Positions 1-8,032 of a stretch of 39,138 nucleotides of DNA are shown here, piece after piece. The stretch's first letter is position 1; each line of letters begins with the position of its first letter. The position numbers and the translations under genes are program-made. The stretch comes from Gammaproteobacteria bacterium (GTDB taxonomy: Bacteria; Pseudomonadota; Gammaproteobacteria; Arenicellales; JAANXG01). The stretch is taken from NCBI GenBank assembly GCA_024638505.1, contig JAHEKE010000022.1, positions 13,962 to 53,099 of the forward strand, in the 5' to 3' direction. Under the pieces are notes generated by a model. That model worked only from the letters and a program-made list of their open reading frames with translations. It had not been told where the DNA came from and made no database searches.

Positions 1-408
1 CACTTCCCGCGCCAGCGCCAGCTTATCCTTGATATGCACAATGGCGTCTTTACTGAAGACGACGTCAAAGGTGCGGTCTTCAAACGGCAGCGGTCCCGGC
101 CTGACCTGCTGCAGCGAAATCTTGCCTTCCAAACCTTTTTTTTCAATCAGCTCCTGCGCCCGGGCCAGTACGTAGGGCTCGATGTCTATCGCCGTAACCT
201 GTCTCGGGTTATAAGCTTTAACGATGTGCACGTCGATGCCCCCGGTTCCGCAACCGATATCAAGTACGTCTTTGCCGGTCAAATCGACATCGGTCAGGGC
301 CAGGTCAACTTCCGCACTGCCGCCGGGAGAAAGATAGCCTTCACCCCAGATACTCTGGTGGAAGGTTACAAAACGGTTGCCGTAGTCCGGTTCTTGCGGC
401 TCGGTCAC
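1..408 (-). CDS. SAM-dependent methyltransferase, phosphoethanolamine N-methyltransferase-like (partial)
   Basis: Only the first 136 codons lie in the window; the reading frame runs open through base 1. The GTG start (408-406) overlaps the TGA stop of the upstream aminotransferase by 4 bases (GTGA), so the two genes are translationally coupled. Near residue 20 there is WGEGYLSPGG, which resembles the segment before the SAM fold in phosphoethanolamine N-methyltransferases. It is followed by the SAM-binding loop DIGCGTGGID (about residues 46-55) and an acidic end of strand 2 (AIDIEPY). This is a soluble class I methyltransferase. The substrate is not visible; an amine or phospho-base is a family-based guess. 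Coupling to an aminotransferase suggests that both act on the same small amine. Confidence 0.85.
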   Translation of the reverse strand, partial: MTEPQEPDYGNRFVTFHQSIWGEGYLSPGGSAEVDLALTDVDLTGKDVLDIGCGTGGIDVHIVKAYNPRQVTAIDIEPYVLARAQELIEKKGLEGKISLQQVRPGPLPFEDRTFDVVFSKDAIVHIKDKLALAREV

Positions 409-1853
409 GATGCGGTTCCGGCGCTGACGCCGGGCGCAGCTCGAACCCACAGACCCTCTGCTTCAAGATCCGCCATGGCCAGGCGAATACCTTGATCTAA
501 GATTTTGACCATCTGGTCGATTTGTGCTTCGGTGATGATCAGAGGCGGAGAGAATACGCACATGTTGATCAACGGACGCAGAATGAGACCCAGTTTCTGA
601 CAGTGCTGATCGATGCGCGCTCCGATAGTTTTATGCAACAGTAATGCATCATGCGGCGTGGCGCCGACACATTCGACGCAGCCGATTAAACCAATGCCTC
701 TGACGTCGCCAACGATTGGTATGTCCTTGAGTTCGCGAATGCGCGCCTGGAAATAAGGCGCGACGTCGCGCACGTGCTCCAGGATGTGCTCGCGCTCGAT
801 GATTTCCAGATTCTTCAAAGCGGCAGCGCAGCTTACCGGATGGCCGGAGTATGTATAACCATTGGAGAAATTAGCGCCTTGGGCGCGTGCCCCGGATACC
901 TCGCTGAGCAGACGATCGGATATGAAGCACGCCCCCAGCGGAAGATAGCCTGAGGTCAGGCCTTTGGCCGTCGTAATGATGTCGGGCTCTATGCCAAACA
1001 CGTCCTTTGACGCGAACCAGTGACCCAGTCGACCGAATCCGGTGACGACCTCATCCGAGATGTACAGCACATCGTACCGGCGACACACCTCCAGGCACTT
1101 CGCGTGGTAGCCCACCGGGGGCACGATCACGCCGCCCGATGCCAGCACCGGTTCGGCAATAAAGGCGGCGACGTTTTCCGGCCCGAGCTGCCGTATTTTC
1201 GTCTCTAAATCCTCCACTTTGGCTTGACAGAATTCTTCCCTGGTCATGCCTTCACCGCAGTGGTAGTAATTAACCGAGGGTAAAAAGTGGACGTTCTCAG
1301 TATCGGTATCCATGAACGTCTTATCTCTCTCCTTGCCGCTGCAGGAGGCTGCTAAGTAGGTACTACCGTGATACGCCTTTTCTCTGGAGATAATCTTCTT
1401 TTTCTGCGGGCGCCCAAGCACGTTATTATAGAAATGGGTAAAGCGCAGAGCCGTATCTACAGCAGTGGATCCACCGGTGGTAAAAAACACGTGGTTTAAA
1501 TCACCGGGTGCCAGCAGCGCAAGTTTGTGTGCCAGAACGGCCGCCGGTTCACTGGTAAAGCTCCACGGTGAGTTGTACGGCATAGCGAGCACCTGAGCAG
1601 CAATGGCATCGGCCATTTCCCGGCGACCATAGCCAATCTGAGTGCACCACATTCCCCCGGGTCCATCAATTAACTTTTCCCCTTGCTCGTTGTACAGATA
1701 AATTCCCTGGCCGCCGCTGGCAATGGTTCTGACATTTGAGCCTATTGTGCCCATCGCTTCCCATGGGTGGACCCAGTATCTGCTGTCGAACTTTTTAATT
1801 ACGCTTTGGTCTGTATTTAGTCTTATTTCTTTCTTTTCCATGACTTTTCTCAT
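405..1853 (-). CDS. Class III (omega) aminotransferase, PLP-dependent
   Basis: A 482-residue fold-type I aminotransferase of the class III family that moves the amino group of an omega-amino acid or amine onto a keto acid such as pyruvate. Visible motifs are TTGGSTAVDTALR (PLP phosphate loop), EKAYHGSTY, the PLP-pyridine aspartate in ISDEVVTGFGR and the Schiff-base lysine in TTAKGLTSGYLPLGA. The N-terminal DSRYWVHPW segment is typical of omega-amino acid:pyruvate transaminases. Two starts are possible, 1853 or an in-frame ATG at 1841; the longer is given. The gene is in one operon with the methyltransferase and divergent from malonyl-CoA decarboxylase. With that neighbour, beta-alanine or a similar amine going through malonate semialdehyde is an attractive but unproven substrate route. 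A taurine:pyruvate enzyme cannot be excluded. Confidence 0.9.
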   Translation of the reverse strand: MRKVMEKKEIRLNTDQSVIKKFDSRYWVHPWEAMGTIGSNVRTIASGGQGIYLYNEQGEKLIDGPGGMWCTQIGYGRREMADAIAAQVLAMPYNSPWSFTSEPAAVLAHKLALLAPGDLNHVFFTTGGSTAVDTALRFTHFYNNVLGRPQKKKIISREKAYHGSTYLAASCSGKERDKTFMDTDTENVHFLPSVNYYHCGEGMTREEFCQAKVEDLETKIRQLGPENVAAFIAEPVLASGGVIVPPVGYHAKCLEVCRRYDVLYISDEVVTGFGRLGHWFASKDVFGIEPDIITTAKGLTSGYLPLGACFISDRLLSEVSGARAQGANFSNGYTYSGHPVSCAAALKNLEIIEREHILEHVRDVAPYFQARIRELKDIPIVGDVRGIGLIGCVECVGATPHDALLLHKTIGARIDQHCQKLGLILRPLINMCVFSPPLIITEAQIDQMVKILDQGIRLAMADLEAEGLWVRAAPGVSAGTAS

Positions 1854-1872
1854 AACTTTGCAATACTTATAT

Positions 1873-1878
1873 ATTATA
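1873..1878 (-). promoter_or_regulatory. Candidate -10 box for the aminotransferase operon
   Basis: The leftward strand reads TATAAT here, 20 bases before the 1853 start and directly preceded by TG. No convincing -35 box is seen at the expected distance. The 81-base gap between the divergent genes must hold both promoters; no clear rightward promoter was found for the malonyl-CoA decarboxylase gene. Confidence 0.4.
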
Positions 1879-1934
1879 CAGTGGTCGGGTGGACTGAGGC
1901 ATGCTGCCCCTGCCTGGCATCAGTAGCGTAACCC

Positions 1935-3302
1935 ATGAAATCACTCTGGTTAGATCGTGTAATTGATTCAGTCGCGGATCGAGGTCGCGAACTTTTGAAT
2001 CTGCGCAGCAATGGAAGATCCACCACGAACATGAGACGGCTGTGCCTCGCCCTGCTGTCGGAAAAAGGGGAAGCATCCGGAACCGCTCTGGCACGGGAAG
2101 TAATCATTAATTACAAATATATGCACAGTGATGAACGCGTCGCATTCTTTCAAATGCTGGATAGAGAGTTTGGTCCCGATAAGCAGGCTATTTTCACAGC
2201 GGCTGACCAGTTCAAGGCTTCCGAAGATGTCGATGATTACCTGGCCTTGAGCAAAGCCATCGAACCCGCCCGGCAGCGGCTTTTCCGCCGGATCAACACC
2301 GCCCCCAATGGCATCGACGCTATTGTCGGCATGCGTGCTGATCTGCTACACATGCTGGAAGCTCAGCCTCATTTAAAAGCGGTGGACGCAGACCTGCGCC
2401 ACCTGTTGGCATCGTGGTTTAACCGCGGGTTTTTACAGCTGCAAAGAATCGACTGGCATACTTCAGCCGCCATATTAGAAAAGCTGATCAACTACGAAAG
2501 CGTGCACGAAATCCAGAGCTGGGGGGACCTGCAGCGCAGGCTTGCAGCCGACCGCAGGTGCTTTGCCTTCTTTCACCCGGCCCTGCCGGAAGAGCCCCTG
2601 ATATTCATGGAGGCCGCTCTAGTAACCGGCCTGGCGGATACCATCGCGCCGCTTCTGGACGTAGACCAGACGGTGATAGAGCCTAAACGGGCGGATAGCG
2701 TCATTTTCTACTCCATCAACAACTGCCTGGCAGGCCTGAAAGGAATCTCCTTCGGCAACTTCCTGATCAAACAGGTCGCCACCGAACTGGCGCGCGAATT
2801 TCCCGGACTGAAGCTGTTTTCAACCCTTTCACCCATGCCCATGTTTAGCCGCGCGCTGCGAGACCCAGAAGTATTCAGTGAACAACGACTCAGCGGCGTT
2901 TTAAAGAATGACGCTCAAAGCCTGTGCAAAGAAGCAGATGAAGAAGATATTGGTAAGGCTTTATTAAAATTATTGCGCGACCCCGTTGCTCATAAAAAGG
3001 TGATGCAGCAGCCGTTGAAAAAACTTGGATTGGCCTATCTTACCCAGGCCAAACGAGGCCAAAAGCTGTATGACCCGGTAGCCTATTTCCACCTTTCCAA
3101 CGGTGCCCGCCTGGAAAGAATCAATGCTTTCGCTAACGTTTCACCGCGCGGTCTGCAGGAGTCAGCTGGATTGATGGTTAACTACCGCTATATCCCGGAG
3201 GAGTTCGAATCCAATCACGAGGCTTTCGTCCATCGTCAAGAAATTCCATTATCGCGCAAGCTGCTGAAAGACTTTCGCCTGCTGAAAGAAGCCTGGCGTT
3301 AA
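1935..3302 (+). CDS. Malonyl-CoA decarboxylase
   Basis: Malonyl-CoA decarboxylase converts malonyl-CoA to acetyl-CoA and CO2. The 455-residue protein has the usual length of the bacterial enzyme. The N-terminal half is the helical oligomerisation domain. The C-terminal acetyltransferase-like catalytic domain begins around residue 200 and contains GISFGNFLIKQV and FSTLSPMPMF (about 270-300). Near the end it has the conserved FHLSNGARLERIN block with the catalytic histidine, followed by SAGLMVNYRY. No signal peptide is seen, so a cytoplasmic location is likely. The gene stands alone, divergent from the aminotransferase operon. It may dispose of malonyl-CoA derived from malonate semialdehyde or imported malonate; no malonyl-CoA synthetase or transporter is beside it. 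Confidence 0.95.
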   Translation: MKSLWLDRVIDSVADRGRELLNLRSNGRSTTNMRRLCLALLSEKGEASGTALAREVIINYKYMHSDERVAFFQMLDREFGPDKQAIFTAADQFKASEDVDDYLALSKAIEPARQRLFRRINTAPNGIDAIVGMRADLLHMLEAQPHLKAVDADLRHLLASWFNRGFLQLQRIDWHTSAAILEKLINYESVHEIQSWGDLQRRLAADRRCFAFFHPALPEEPLIFMEAALVTGLADTIAPLLDVDQTVIEPKRADSVIFYSINNCLAGLKGISFGNFLIKQVATELAREFPGLKLFSTLSPMPMFSRALRDPEVFSEQRLSGVLKNDAQSLCKEADEEDIGKALLKLLRDPVAHKKVMQQPLKKLGLAYLTQAKRGQKLYDPVAYFHLSNGARLERINAFANVSPRGLQESAGLMVNYRYIPEEFESNHEAFVHRQEIPLSRKLLKDFRLLKEAWR

Positions 3303-3385
3303 GTAAACAGAGCGGATTTGTCAACGACTGACTGATTTGATTTTGCGCGTACATCGCGATAGCACCGGGACGCGCCGTCTCCCTC

Positions 3386-4408
3386 TCAACGCCATCCGGC
3401 TCGATCCATAAGCTTCACCGCCTCGCTATTGTTTTCTCCCAGTACTGCCAATGCAAGCGCATCGGCTTTGAATTCACCAAAAGCCTGCAGAGTTTCGCTG
3501 ATTGCAACGCCCTGCTTGATCGGATATTCATGATTACTCTCGGCGTAGCGCGCCTGCGCCGCATCACTCACTAGATATTCAAGCAGTTTGACAGCATTCT
3601 CCTTGTTTCCGGCATACTTGGTGACACCCGCCCCGCTGACGTTGACGTGCGCACCACGGTCTTCCTGGTTGGGCCAGACGATCGTCATTTTTTCGGCTGC
3701 CTTCCGCAGCCCGTCATCGTTCGAGTGCAACATACCAGCCAGGTAATACGTGTTGGCAACAGCAATATCACACTCACCGGCCGCCGCGGCCTTGATCTGA
3801 TCGCGGTCTCCGCCGGCTGGCGGGCGTGCCAGATTTTGCACCAGGCCTTGCGCCCAGCGTTCGGTATCTGCCACGCCGTTGGCGGCAATCATTGACGCCA
3901 CCAGAGACTGGTTGTAGATGTTGTTAGAGGAGCGGATACAGATCTTTCCCCTCCACTCAGGGTTGGCTAAATCTTCGTACCGCCGGAGGGCATCAGAGTC
4001 CACCCTCTCACCCACCACCATGATCGGACGGGCCCGGATTGATAAGCCAAACCAGTTCCCGTCAGGGTCGCGATATGACTCGGGTATCGACGACTGCAGC
4101 ACGCTGGACTGGACGGACTGAAGCAGACCGGCCTCCTTGGCCCGATGCAGCCGGCCCGCATCTACCGTAATCAGCACATCAGCGGGCGTCAGTCTCCCCT
4201 CACTTTCCAATCGTTTGAGCAGCGCGTCGGCTTTGGCAGTCACCAGATTGACCTCAATACCGGTCTGCCTGGAGAAATCATCCAGCAGCGGCTTGATCAG
4301 CGCTTCTTTTCTGGCTGAATACAGGTTGACCTCGTCCGCCATGACCTGGCCGAACCCCATACAAAGAGCAAGTACAGCGCAAAACCACAGGATAGAACGT
4401 TTTTTCAT
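3386..4408 (-). CDS. Periplasmic Fe(3+)-binding protein of an iron ABC transporter
   Basis: A 340-residue periplasmic ferric-iron binding protein of the FutA/FbpA/IdiA group. Residues 1-24 form a signal peptide (basic MKKR, hydrophobic core, cleavage near VMADE). The mature protein begins EVNLYSARKEALIKPL, the typical start of this family, with ADVLITVDAGRLHRA following. The tyrosine pair in IAVANTYYLAGM (about residues 217-228) matches the iron-binding tyrosines. An AAGG..HNEY-like end is represented by ESNHEYPIKQG. No permease or ATPase gene is adjacent, so it is an orphan binding protein whose partners must be elsewhere. It is very probably Fur-repressed, because a perfect Fur-type palindrome sits 44 bases before the start codon. 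The gene converges with malonyl-CoA decarboxylase. Confidence 0.93.
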   Translation of the reverse strand: MKKRSILWFCAVLALCMGFGQVMADEVNLYSARKEALIKPLLDDFSRQTGIEVNLVTAKADALLKRLESEGRLTPADVLITVDAGRLHRAKEAGLLQSVQSSVLQSSIPESYRDPDGNWFGLSIRARPIMVVGERVDSDALRRYEDLANPEWRGKICIRSSNNIYNQSLVASMIAANGVADTERWAQGLVQNLARPPAGGDRDQIKAAAAGECDIAVANTYYLAGMLHSNDDGLRKAAEKMTIVWPNQEDRGAHVNVSGAGVTKYAGNKENAVKLLEYLVSDAAQARYAESNHEYPIKQGVAISETLQAFGEFKADALALAVLGENNSEAVKLMDRAGWR

Positions 4409-4451
4409 GGTTTGGTCCCACTCCTTAGCAATCTTAATTTGTGTTAATCTT

Positions 4452-4470
4452 AATGAGAATCATTCTCATT
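4452..4470 (-). promoter_or_regulatory. Fur box (perfect 9-1-9 palindrome)
   Basis: AATGAGAAT-C-ATTCTCATT is an uninterrupted inverted repeat about a single central base and matches the classical Fur operator pattern of GATAAT-type repeats. It lies 44 bases upstream of the iron-binding protein gene. Iron-loaded Fur bound here would block that gene; under iron starvation the gene would be expressed. Confidence 0.9.
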
Positions 4471-5185
4471 ATGATTTAATTAACGAAAACGGTCAATATC
4501 ACGTCGACGCTTCTTCCATCATCCTATCTACCGCACCCGGCCTGACGTCAGCAGATTGCCATGCCTGCAATCCAAAATATAATCACACGCCATCGACCAT
4601 ATTGTGCTCAGTCGCGCCAGTAGCAGCATGGCCTTTTTGCTGCTCCCATTTTTGTATTACTGACGAGGGTTTTACGCTAAAGTCAGCGTAAAAATTGTGG
4701 CGACGTTTTTGCTCTGTTCTGCGCATAATCGCATTCGAACAAACCGTCAGGCAGCTTGCAGATTGATTGCTAAGCCAACGTCAGCGGGATGGTTGGACGG
4801 CACGCCCGCGGCGCAGCTGAAAGATCAACCGATTAGTAGCAGGCTTTTCGTTAAGTCGAATAAAACCGCCAACGTTAAGTCTGACTTATGCAATCCTTTT
4901 CCATCGCATTCCAGCGGTAGGTTGTCAGACTCGGTCTCGGATGCACCACGTCATTGACAGTCCGGATATTTTACCGACAGAGCAACAAGCCGATATTTTT
5001 TAACAAAGCGCTGACGAATCCGTCGAGGCCTATGCGTTCAATACGCGTCAATGGCGAATAGATTTGATCATGAAAAATGCCTAAACGGTCGATAAATCCA
5101 GATAAAAGAGCCCACGGCGCATCAATTTTCTGCTGATGGTCTAAGCTATATTTAGTACAGGTTAACTTACTTTGAGCCTCTTATC
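4471..5185. other. Gene-poor stretch of about 700 bases
   Basis: No convincing gene is seen on either strand. Open frames here lack domain-like composition. A short run around 4960-5090 reads as interrupted protein-like sequence (it includes ESVEAYAFNTRQWR after frame changes), which may be the residue of a decayed gene. The perfect inverted repeat listed at 4670-4693 is the clearest structure. The region joins the Fur-controlled gene to a small membrane-protein gene and a damaged SDR gene, so the whole 4.5-5.9 kb interval looks like decaying DNA. Confidence 0.5.
4670..4693. repeat. Perfect 9-base inverted repeat
   Basis: TTTTACGCT and AGCGTAAAA are separated by six bases. On either strand the arms read T-rich then A-rich, the reverse of a Rho-independent terminator, so a protein-binding site or a chance palindrome is more likely. 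Confidence 0.5.
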
Positions 5186-5365
5186 ATGGTTGAGACAATA
5201 GGTGCTTTCTTTCAGGGCGATGGTCTGTGGATCGTTGGCCCTATCCTGTACGTGGTCATTGTGGGGCCGATTTTGTTTGTTGTCATCATCCTGTTTGTCG
5301 GAAAACGCCGGGACGACCGGGATGCCGCACGCAGGATGCTGGAACAACCCTCTTCCCAGCACTGA
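5186..5365 (+). CDS. Small single-span membrane protein (59 aa)
   Basis: An ATG-to-TGA frame of 59 codons. The product begins MVETIGAFFQGDGLWIVGP. A long hydrophobic segment (about residues 15-39, rich in I, V, L and F with two GP pairs) is followed by a strongly charged tail that begins GKRRDDRDAARR. This is the layout of a one-helix inner-membrane protein with a cytoplasmic basic/acidic tail (positive-inside rule). There is no strong ribosome-binding site, only GAG about 10 bases before the ATG. The family is not recognised. Coding is supported by the sharply partitioned hydrophobic and charged blocks, which are unlikely in noncoding sequence. Its neighbours are a gene-poor region and a pseudogene, so no functional context is available. 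Confidence 0.6.
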   Translation: MVETIGAFFQGDGLWIVGPILYVVIVGPILFVVIILFVGKRRDDRDAARRMLEQPSSQH

Positions 5366-5435
5366 TAGTGCAGCGGTGCGCTTACGTCTCGTTTAGCCGC
5401 CAGCCGGATCGATACTTATTTCGGCTTAAGACCAG

Positions 5436-5829
5436 TCAGTAGAGAAAACTTCCTCCATCGACAATCATCTTTTGTCCAGTGATATACCTCGCCTTGTCGG
5501 ACACGAGGAATTCGACGGCGTCGGCGATATCAGAGGGTTCACCAATTCGGTTTAACAGCGTGCGCTCAGCCATCTGCGGCTCACTGACCGCCAGGTCGTA
5601 TCGCTGCTCAATTTCCCTGGGGTGACGGCCCACATCGACCGAGCGCGACACATTGGCTTTGACCAGTAAAAACGCTACCACTGATATTTCGGCACTCGCT
5701 GATAGTCTGCTCCACCAGAGCATCATCCGCATGATAATTGAGCGCCACATTATGCCTCTGTTGCAGCATGCGCAGCGCGATTTCCCGGCCGATACCGCGA
5801 CTTGCGCCAGTTATCACAATGGTGTGCAT
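5436..5829 (-). pseudogene. Short-chain dehydrogenase/reductase (FabG-like) with internal deletion and frameshift
   Basis: The start encodes MHTIVITGASRGIGREIALR, the Rossmann TGxxxGIG motif of an SDR. After about 45 residues the frame changes. In the second frame VKANVSRSVDVG and REIEQRYD continue the fold and are joined directly to the family C-terminus (RIGEPSDIADAVEFLVSD, then ITGQKMIVDGGSFLY). The NNAG motif, the catalytic serine and YxxxK are all absent: about 350 bases are missing compared with a normal gene of about 750 bases. The product cannot be an active oxidoreductase. Both ends being recognisable points to a fairly recent deletion. Confidence 0.88.
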
Positions 5830-5917
5830 GTAGCGTTATCGGACGTTCTGCAGATCGCGACTGGTGGCCAAAGCAAAACAAGGCGCCAGCGACTGAACCG
5901 CCTGCAGGCTGCTGCCC

Positions 5918-6745
5918 CTACTTGCTCTCATCCCACTGTATCAGCTCCGGCGAATGATCCAACGCGCGCTCCAGCGAGTTCGCCAACCTGTGCGCCCATC
6001 TGTATTGATCTGTTTCGCGCTCAATCAGATCATGGCGCAGCTCAAATAAAAGATGGGGAATGCCCTGCTGTTCCCCATGTACCGGGATGGTGTAGTCGGT
6101 AAAGTCATCGACCGAGTACGGATGATTGTCACCCAGGCAGAGCGTTTCGTCCTCCGCCAGCAGTCTTAGGAAGAGCTTCGCTAATCGGTCATCCCGGTTG
6201 TATAAAAGCCCGATGTGCCAGGGCCGGGACTGGCCGTGATACACCGGGGTGAAGCTGTGAATGGCCAGGAGGATCGTCGGCATTTGCATCGCCAGTCTGC
6301 GCTCGATAATTGATTTGATGGTGTCATGGTAGGGGTCAAAGACCTCAAGCCTGCGCGACTCAACCTCTTGCTGCGATAGGTCATGGTTGCCGGGAACCAC
6401 GGTACTCTCACTGACTTCCGGGATAGAACTTTCAGCATCCGGTGGGCGATTGCAGTCAATAACCAAACGTGAATACACCTGCCGCACCAGCGTGGCGTCG
6501 AAACGGCGGGCAAACTCTTCCGCCAGCCCTCTCCCACCCACGTCCCACGCAATGTGTCGCGTCAGGTCGCTGTCTTCCAGTCCGAGTTTACCGAGTCTGC
6601 GCGGTATGCGGTTACCCGCATGGTCGCACACAAAGAGGTAAGGTGATGCGCTGTCCGGCCGTTCAACCACCACCGCCGCGGGTTCGTCCTCTTCAAGCAA
6701 CTTGAATGCCTGGCCAGACGCCGCTGCTGGCTGCTCACTTTTCAT
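5918..6745 (-). CDS. N-formylglutamate amidohydrolase family protein
   Basis: A 275-residue zinc hydrolase of the N-formylglutamate amidohydrolase family, which cleaves N-formyl-amino acids or related N-acyl compounds. It shows the family blocks LFVCDHAGNRIPRRLG (about residues 35-50), RHIAWDVGGRGLAEEF, SRLVIDCNRPP, LLAIHSFTPVY and PHLLFELRHDLI. The frame stays open upstream to 6871, but the first 42 codons of that extension are not family-like, so the ATG at 6745 is chosen. No histidine-degradation (hut) genes are nearby, so a role in histidine catabolism is not supported; it may serve N-formyl compounds generally. No signal peptide is present. Confidence 0.88.
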   Translation of the reverse strand: MKSEQPAAASGQAFKLLEEDEPAAVVVERPDSASPYLFVCDHAGNRIPRRLGKLGLEDSDLTRHIAWDVGGRGLAEEFARRFDATLVRQVYSRLVIDCNRPPDAESSIPEVSESTVVPGNHDLSQQEVESRRLEVFDPYHDTIKSIIERRLAMQMPTILLAIHSFTPVYHGQSRPWHIGLLYNRDDRLAKLFLRLLAEDETLCLGDNHPYSVDDFTDYTIPVHGEQQGIPHLLFELRHDLIERETDQYRWAHRLANSLERALDHSPELIQWDESK

Positions 6746-6938
6746 CACGCAGTAGTTAAGATAAGGGGTTAAACTGTAACCGCTTATACTAGCAAAAGCT
6801 CGCCTGGCCAGTACAAGTAATGCGCTCAATCCCCCCTCACAACCGCAGCCAGAGCGCCTCAGCGCTTGCACCGGCGCGCAGCATCTTTGTGAAACAAAAC
6901 CGACGAGTTCAAAGGCATCGGCTGCTGACTAAACTAGC

Positions 6939-7709
6939 TCATAGCAGTGCATTACTCGCCTGGTCTATTTCTGCATCCTCGCCCTGTTGCTCAAGACGCA
7001 CGACGCGGTCGTCGTGCTGGTATGACCGCAGACAGATGTCAGCTCCATGCAGCGACAAATAATGTACCGGTTCCTCCGTCCAGGTTCCGGTATTGATATA
7101 GCGCACGCCGCGACTGGTAACGTCTTCTGCGTAGTGTGTGTGGCCGCACGTGACCGCTGCAAAACCTGCCTGCGCTGCGCAGTCAATTGCATTTCTTTTC
7201 ACCTGCTCCGTTAAAACCCGATATAACAGTGGTGCCCATCTTTTTGCCAGCTCGGCCACGTGAACCGGTGCTGCTCCCATTCGCAGGCGCACGTTGTGAC
7301 AGAATTTGAACAAGCGTATGAACCAGCGATTGTTGGGCATAATGGTGTCAAAATCATCACCGTGAATGATCAGCAATCGGTTGCCTATAGCCAGTCCCCG
7401 TTGGAACTCAATTCGTCCTGGGTCAGCCATACGGAAGTCTTCATCATGGTTGCCGTAGAGCCAGATCACTCGGCGTTGAAAAGACTGCTCGCGCAGAACG
7501 CCCAGCACGCTTTCTTCTTCCGGCCGCAGCCGCTGATAGGGATTATCGATAATGTCGCCGTTCAGGATCAACGCAATGTCTGCCGGCAGTGACTGGATAA
7601 GCCGGATAAAAGCAGTTTTCCTGAAATAGGGCAGACCGATATGCAGGTCGCTTACGACCACCGCATGCGAAATGCCATTATCCGTCGGTAAGTGATTTAG
7701 TTCGCGCAT
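6939..7709 (-). CDS. Calcineurin-like metallophosphoesterase (UDP-2,3-diacylglucosamine diphosphatase-like)
   Basis: The dimetal phosphoesterase motifs occur in order: DLHIG (near residue 20), GDIIDN, YGNHDED, IIHGDDFD and CGHTHYAED. Short spacing and the GHTHYAE segment resemble the UDP-2,3-diacylglucosamine pyrophosphatase group used in lipid A synthesis, but the exact substrate cannot be settled from the sequence. The open frame extends to 7919. That extension is rich in Arg and Cys and looks noncoding, and the domain begins just after the ATG at 7709 (256 residues), so that start is used. It is a soluble or peripheral cytoplasmic enzyme. It lies in the same direction as the amidohydrolase gene, with a gap of nearly 200 bases. 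Confidence 0.87.
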   Translation of the reverse strand: MRELNHLPTDNGISHAVVVSDLHIGLPYFRKTAFIRLIQSLPADIALILNGDIIDNPYQRLRPEEESVLGVLREQSFQRRVIWLYGNHDEDFRMADPGRIEFQRGLAIGNRLLIIHGDDFDTIMPNNRWFIRLFKFCHNVRLRMGAAPVHVAELAKRWAPLLYRVLTEQVKRNAIDCAAQAGFAAVTCGHTHYAEDVTSRGVRYINTGTWTEEPVHYLSLHGADICLRSYQHDDRVVRLEQQGEDAEIDQASNALL

Positions 7710-8032
7710 CTGCCGGATGATTTCAAACCTGGAAACCGCCTGCGAATCAGGCGGGCTATTACAGTGTAGTCTATAGAAACCCCGTCGGCGCTGCTCATCA
7801 TCATTGATCCTGCGCTGCGGGCAGCTGGAATGCGCCGGCACAGGCTGCAAATCCCGTCCCGCACCGTACGACCGCACCCTGGGCACGTGGAGCGCACGCT
7901 CGCACAAGATTTGATGCACCGTGGCAAACTCGGGTTCGCTTTGTATTGTCTAATTGCTACAACCCGTCCACACTAGCACGTGATTCTTGGTCGTTAAACA
8001 GAACCTGATGCAGCACACTTTGGGATAACTTT

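Noticed and set aside
34-495. A 153-codon rightward frame at the left edge
   Set aside because: It is antisense to the methyltransferase (DIGCGTGG motif on the other strand) and the end of the aminotransferase; no domain character.
4137-4691. A 184-codon rightward frame
   Set aside because: Antisense to the iron-binding protein's signal-peptide region and runs through the Fur box; composition is not protein-like.
4670-4693. Inverted repeat as a Rho-independent terminator
   Set aside because: Arms start with T and end with A on both strands, and no U-run follows.
4697-4957. An 86-codon rightward frame in the gene-poor region
   Set aside because: No hydrophobic core, no recognisable motif and no ribosome site; most likely chance.
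5918-6745. Member of a histidine utilisation (hut) operon
   Set aside because: No hutU, hutH, hutI or hutC genes are nearby; only the family is supported.
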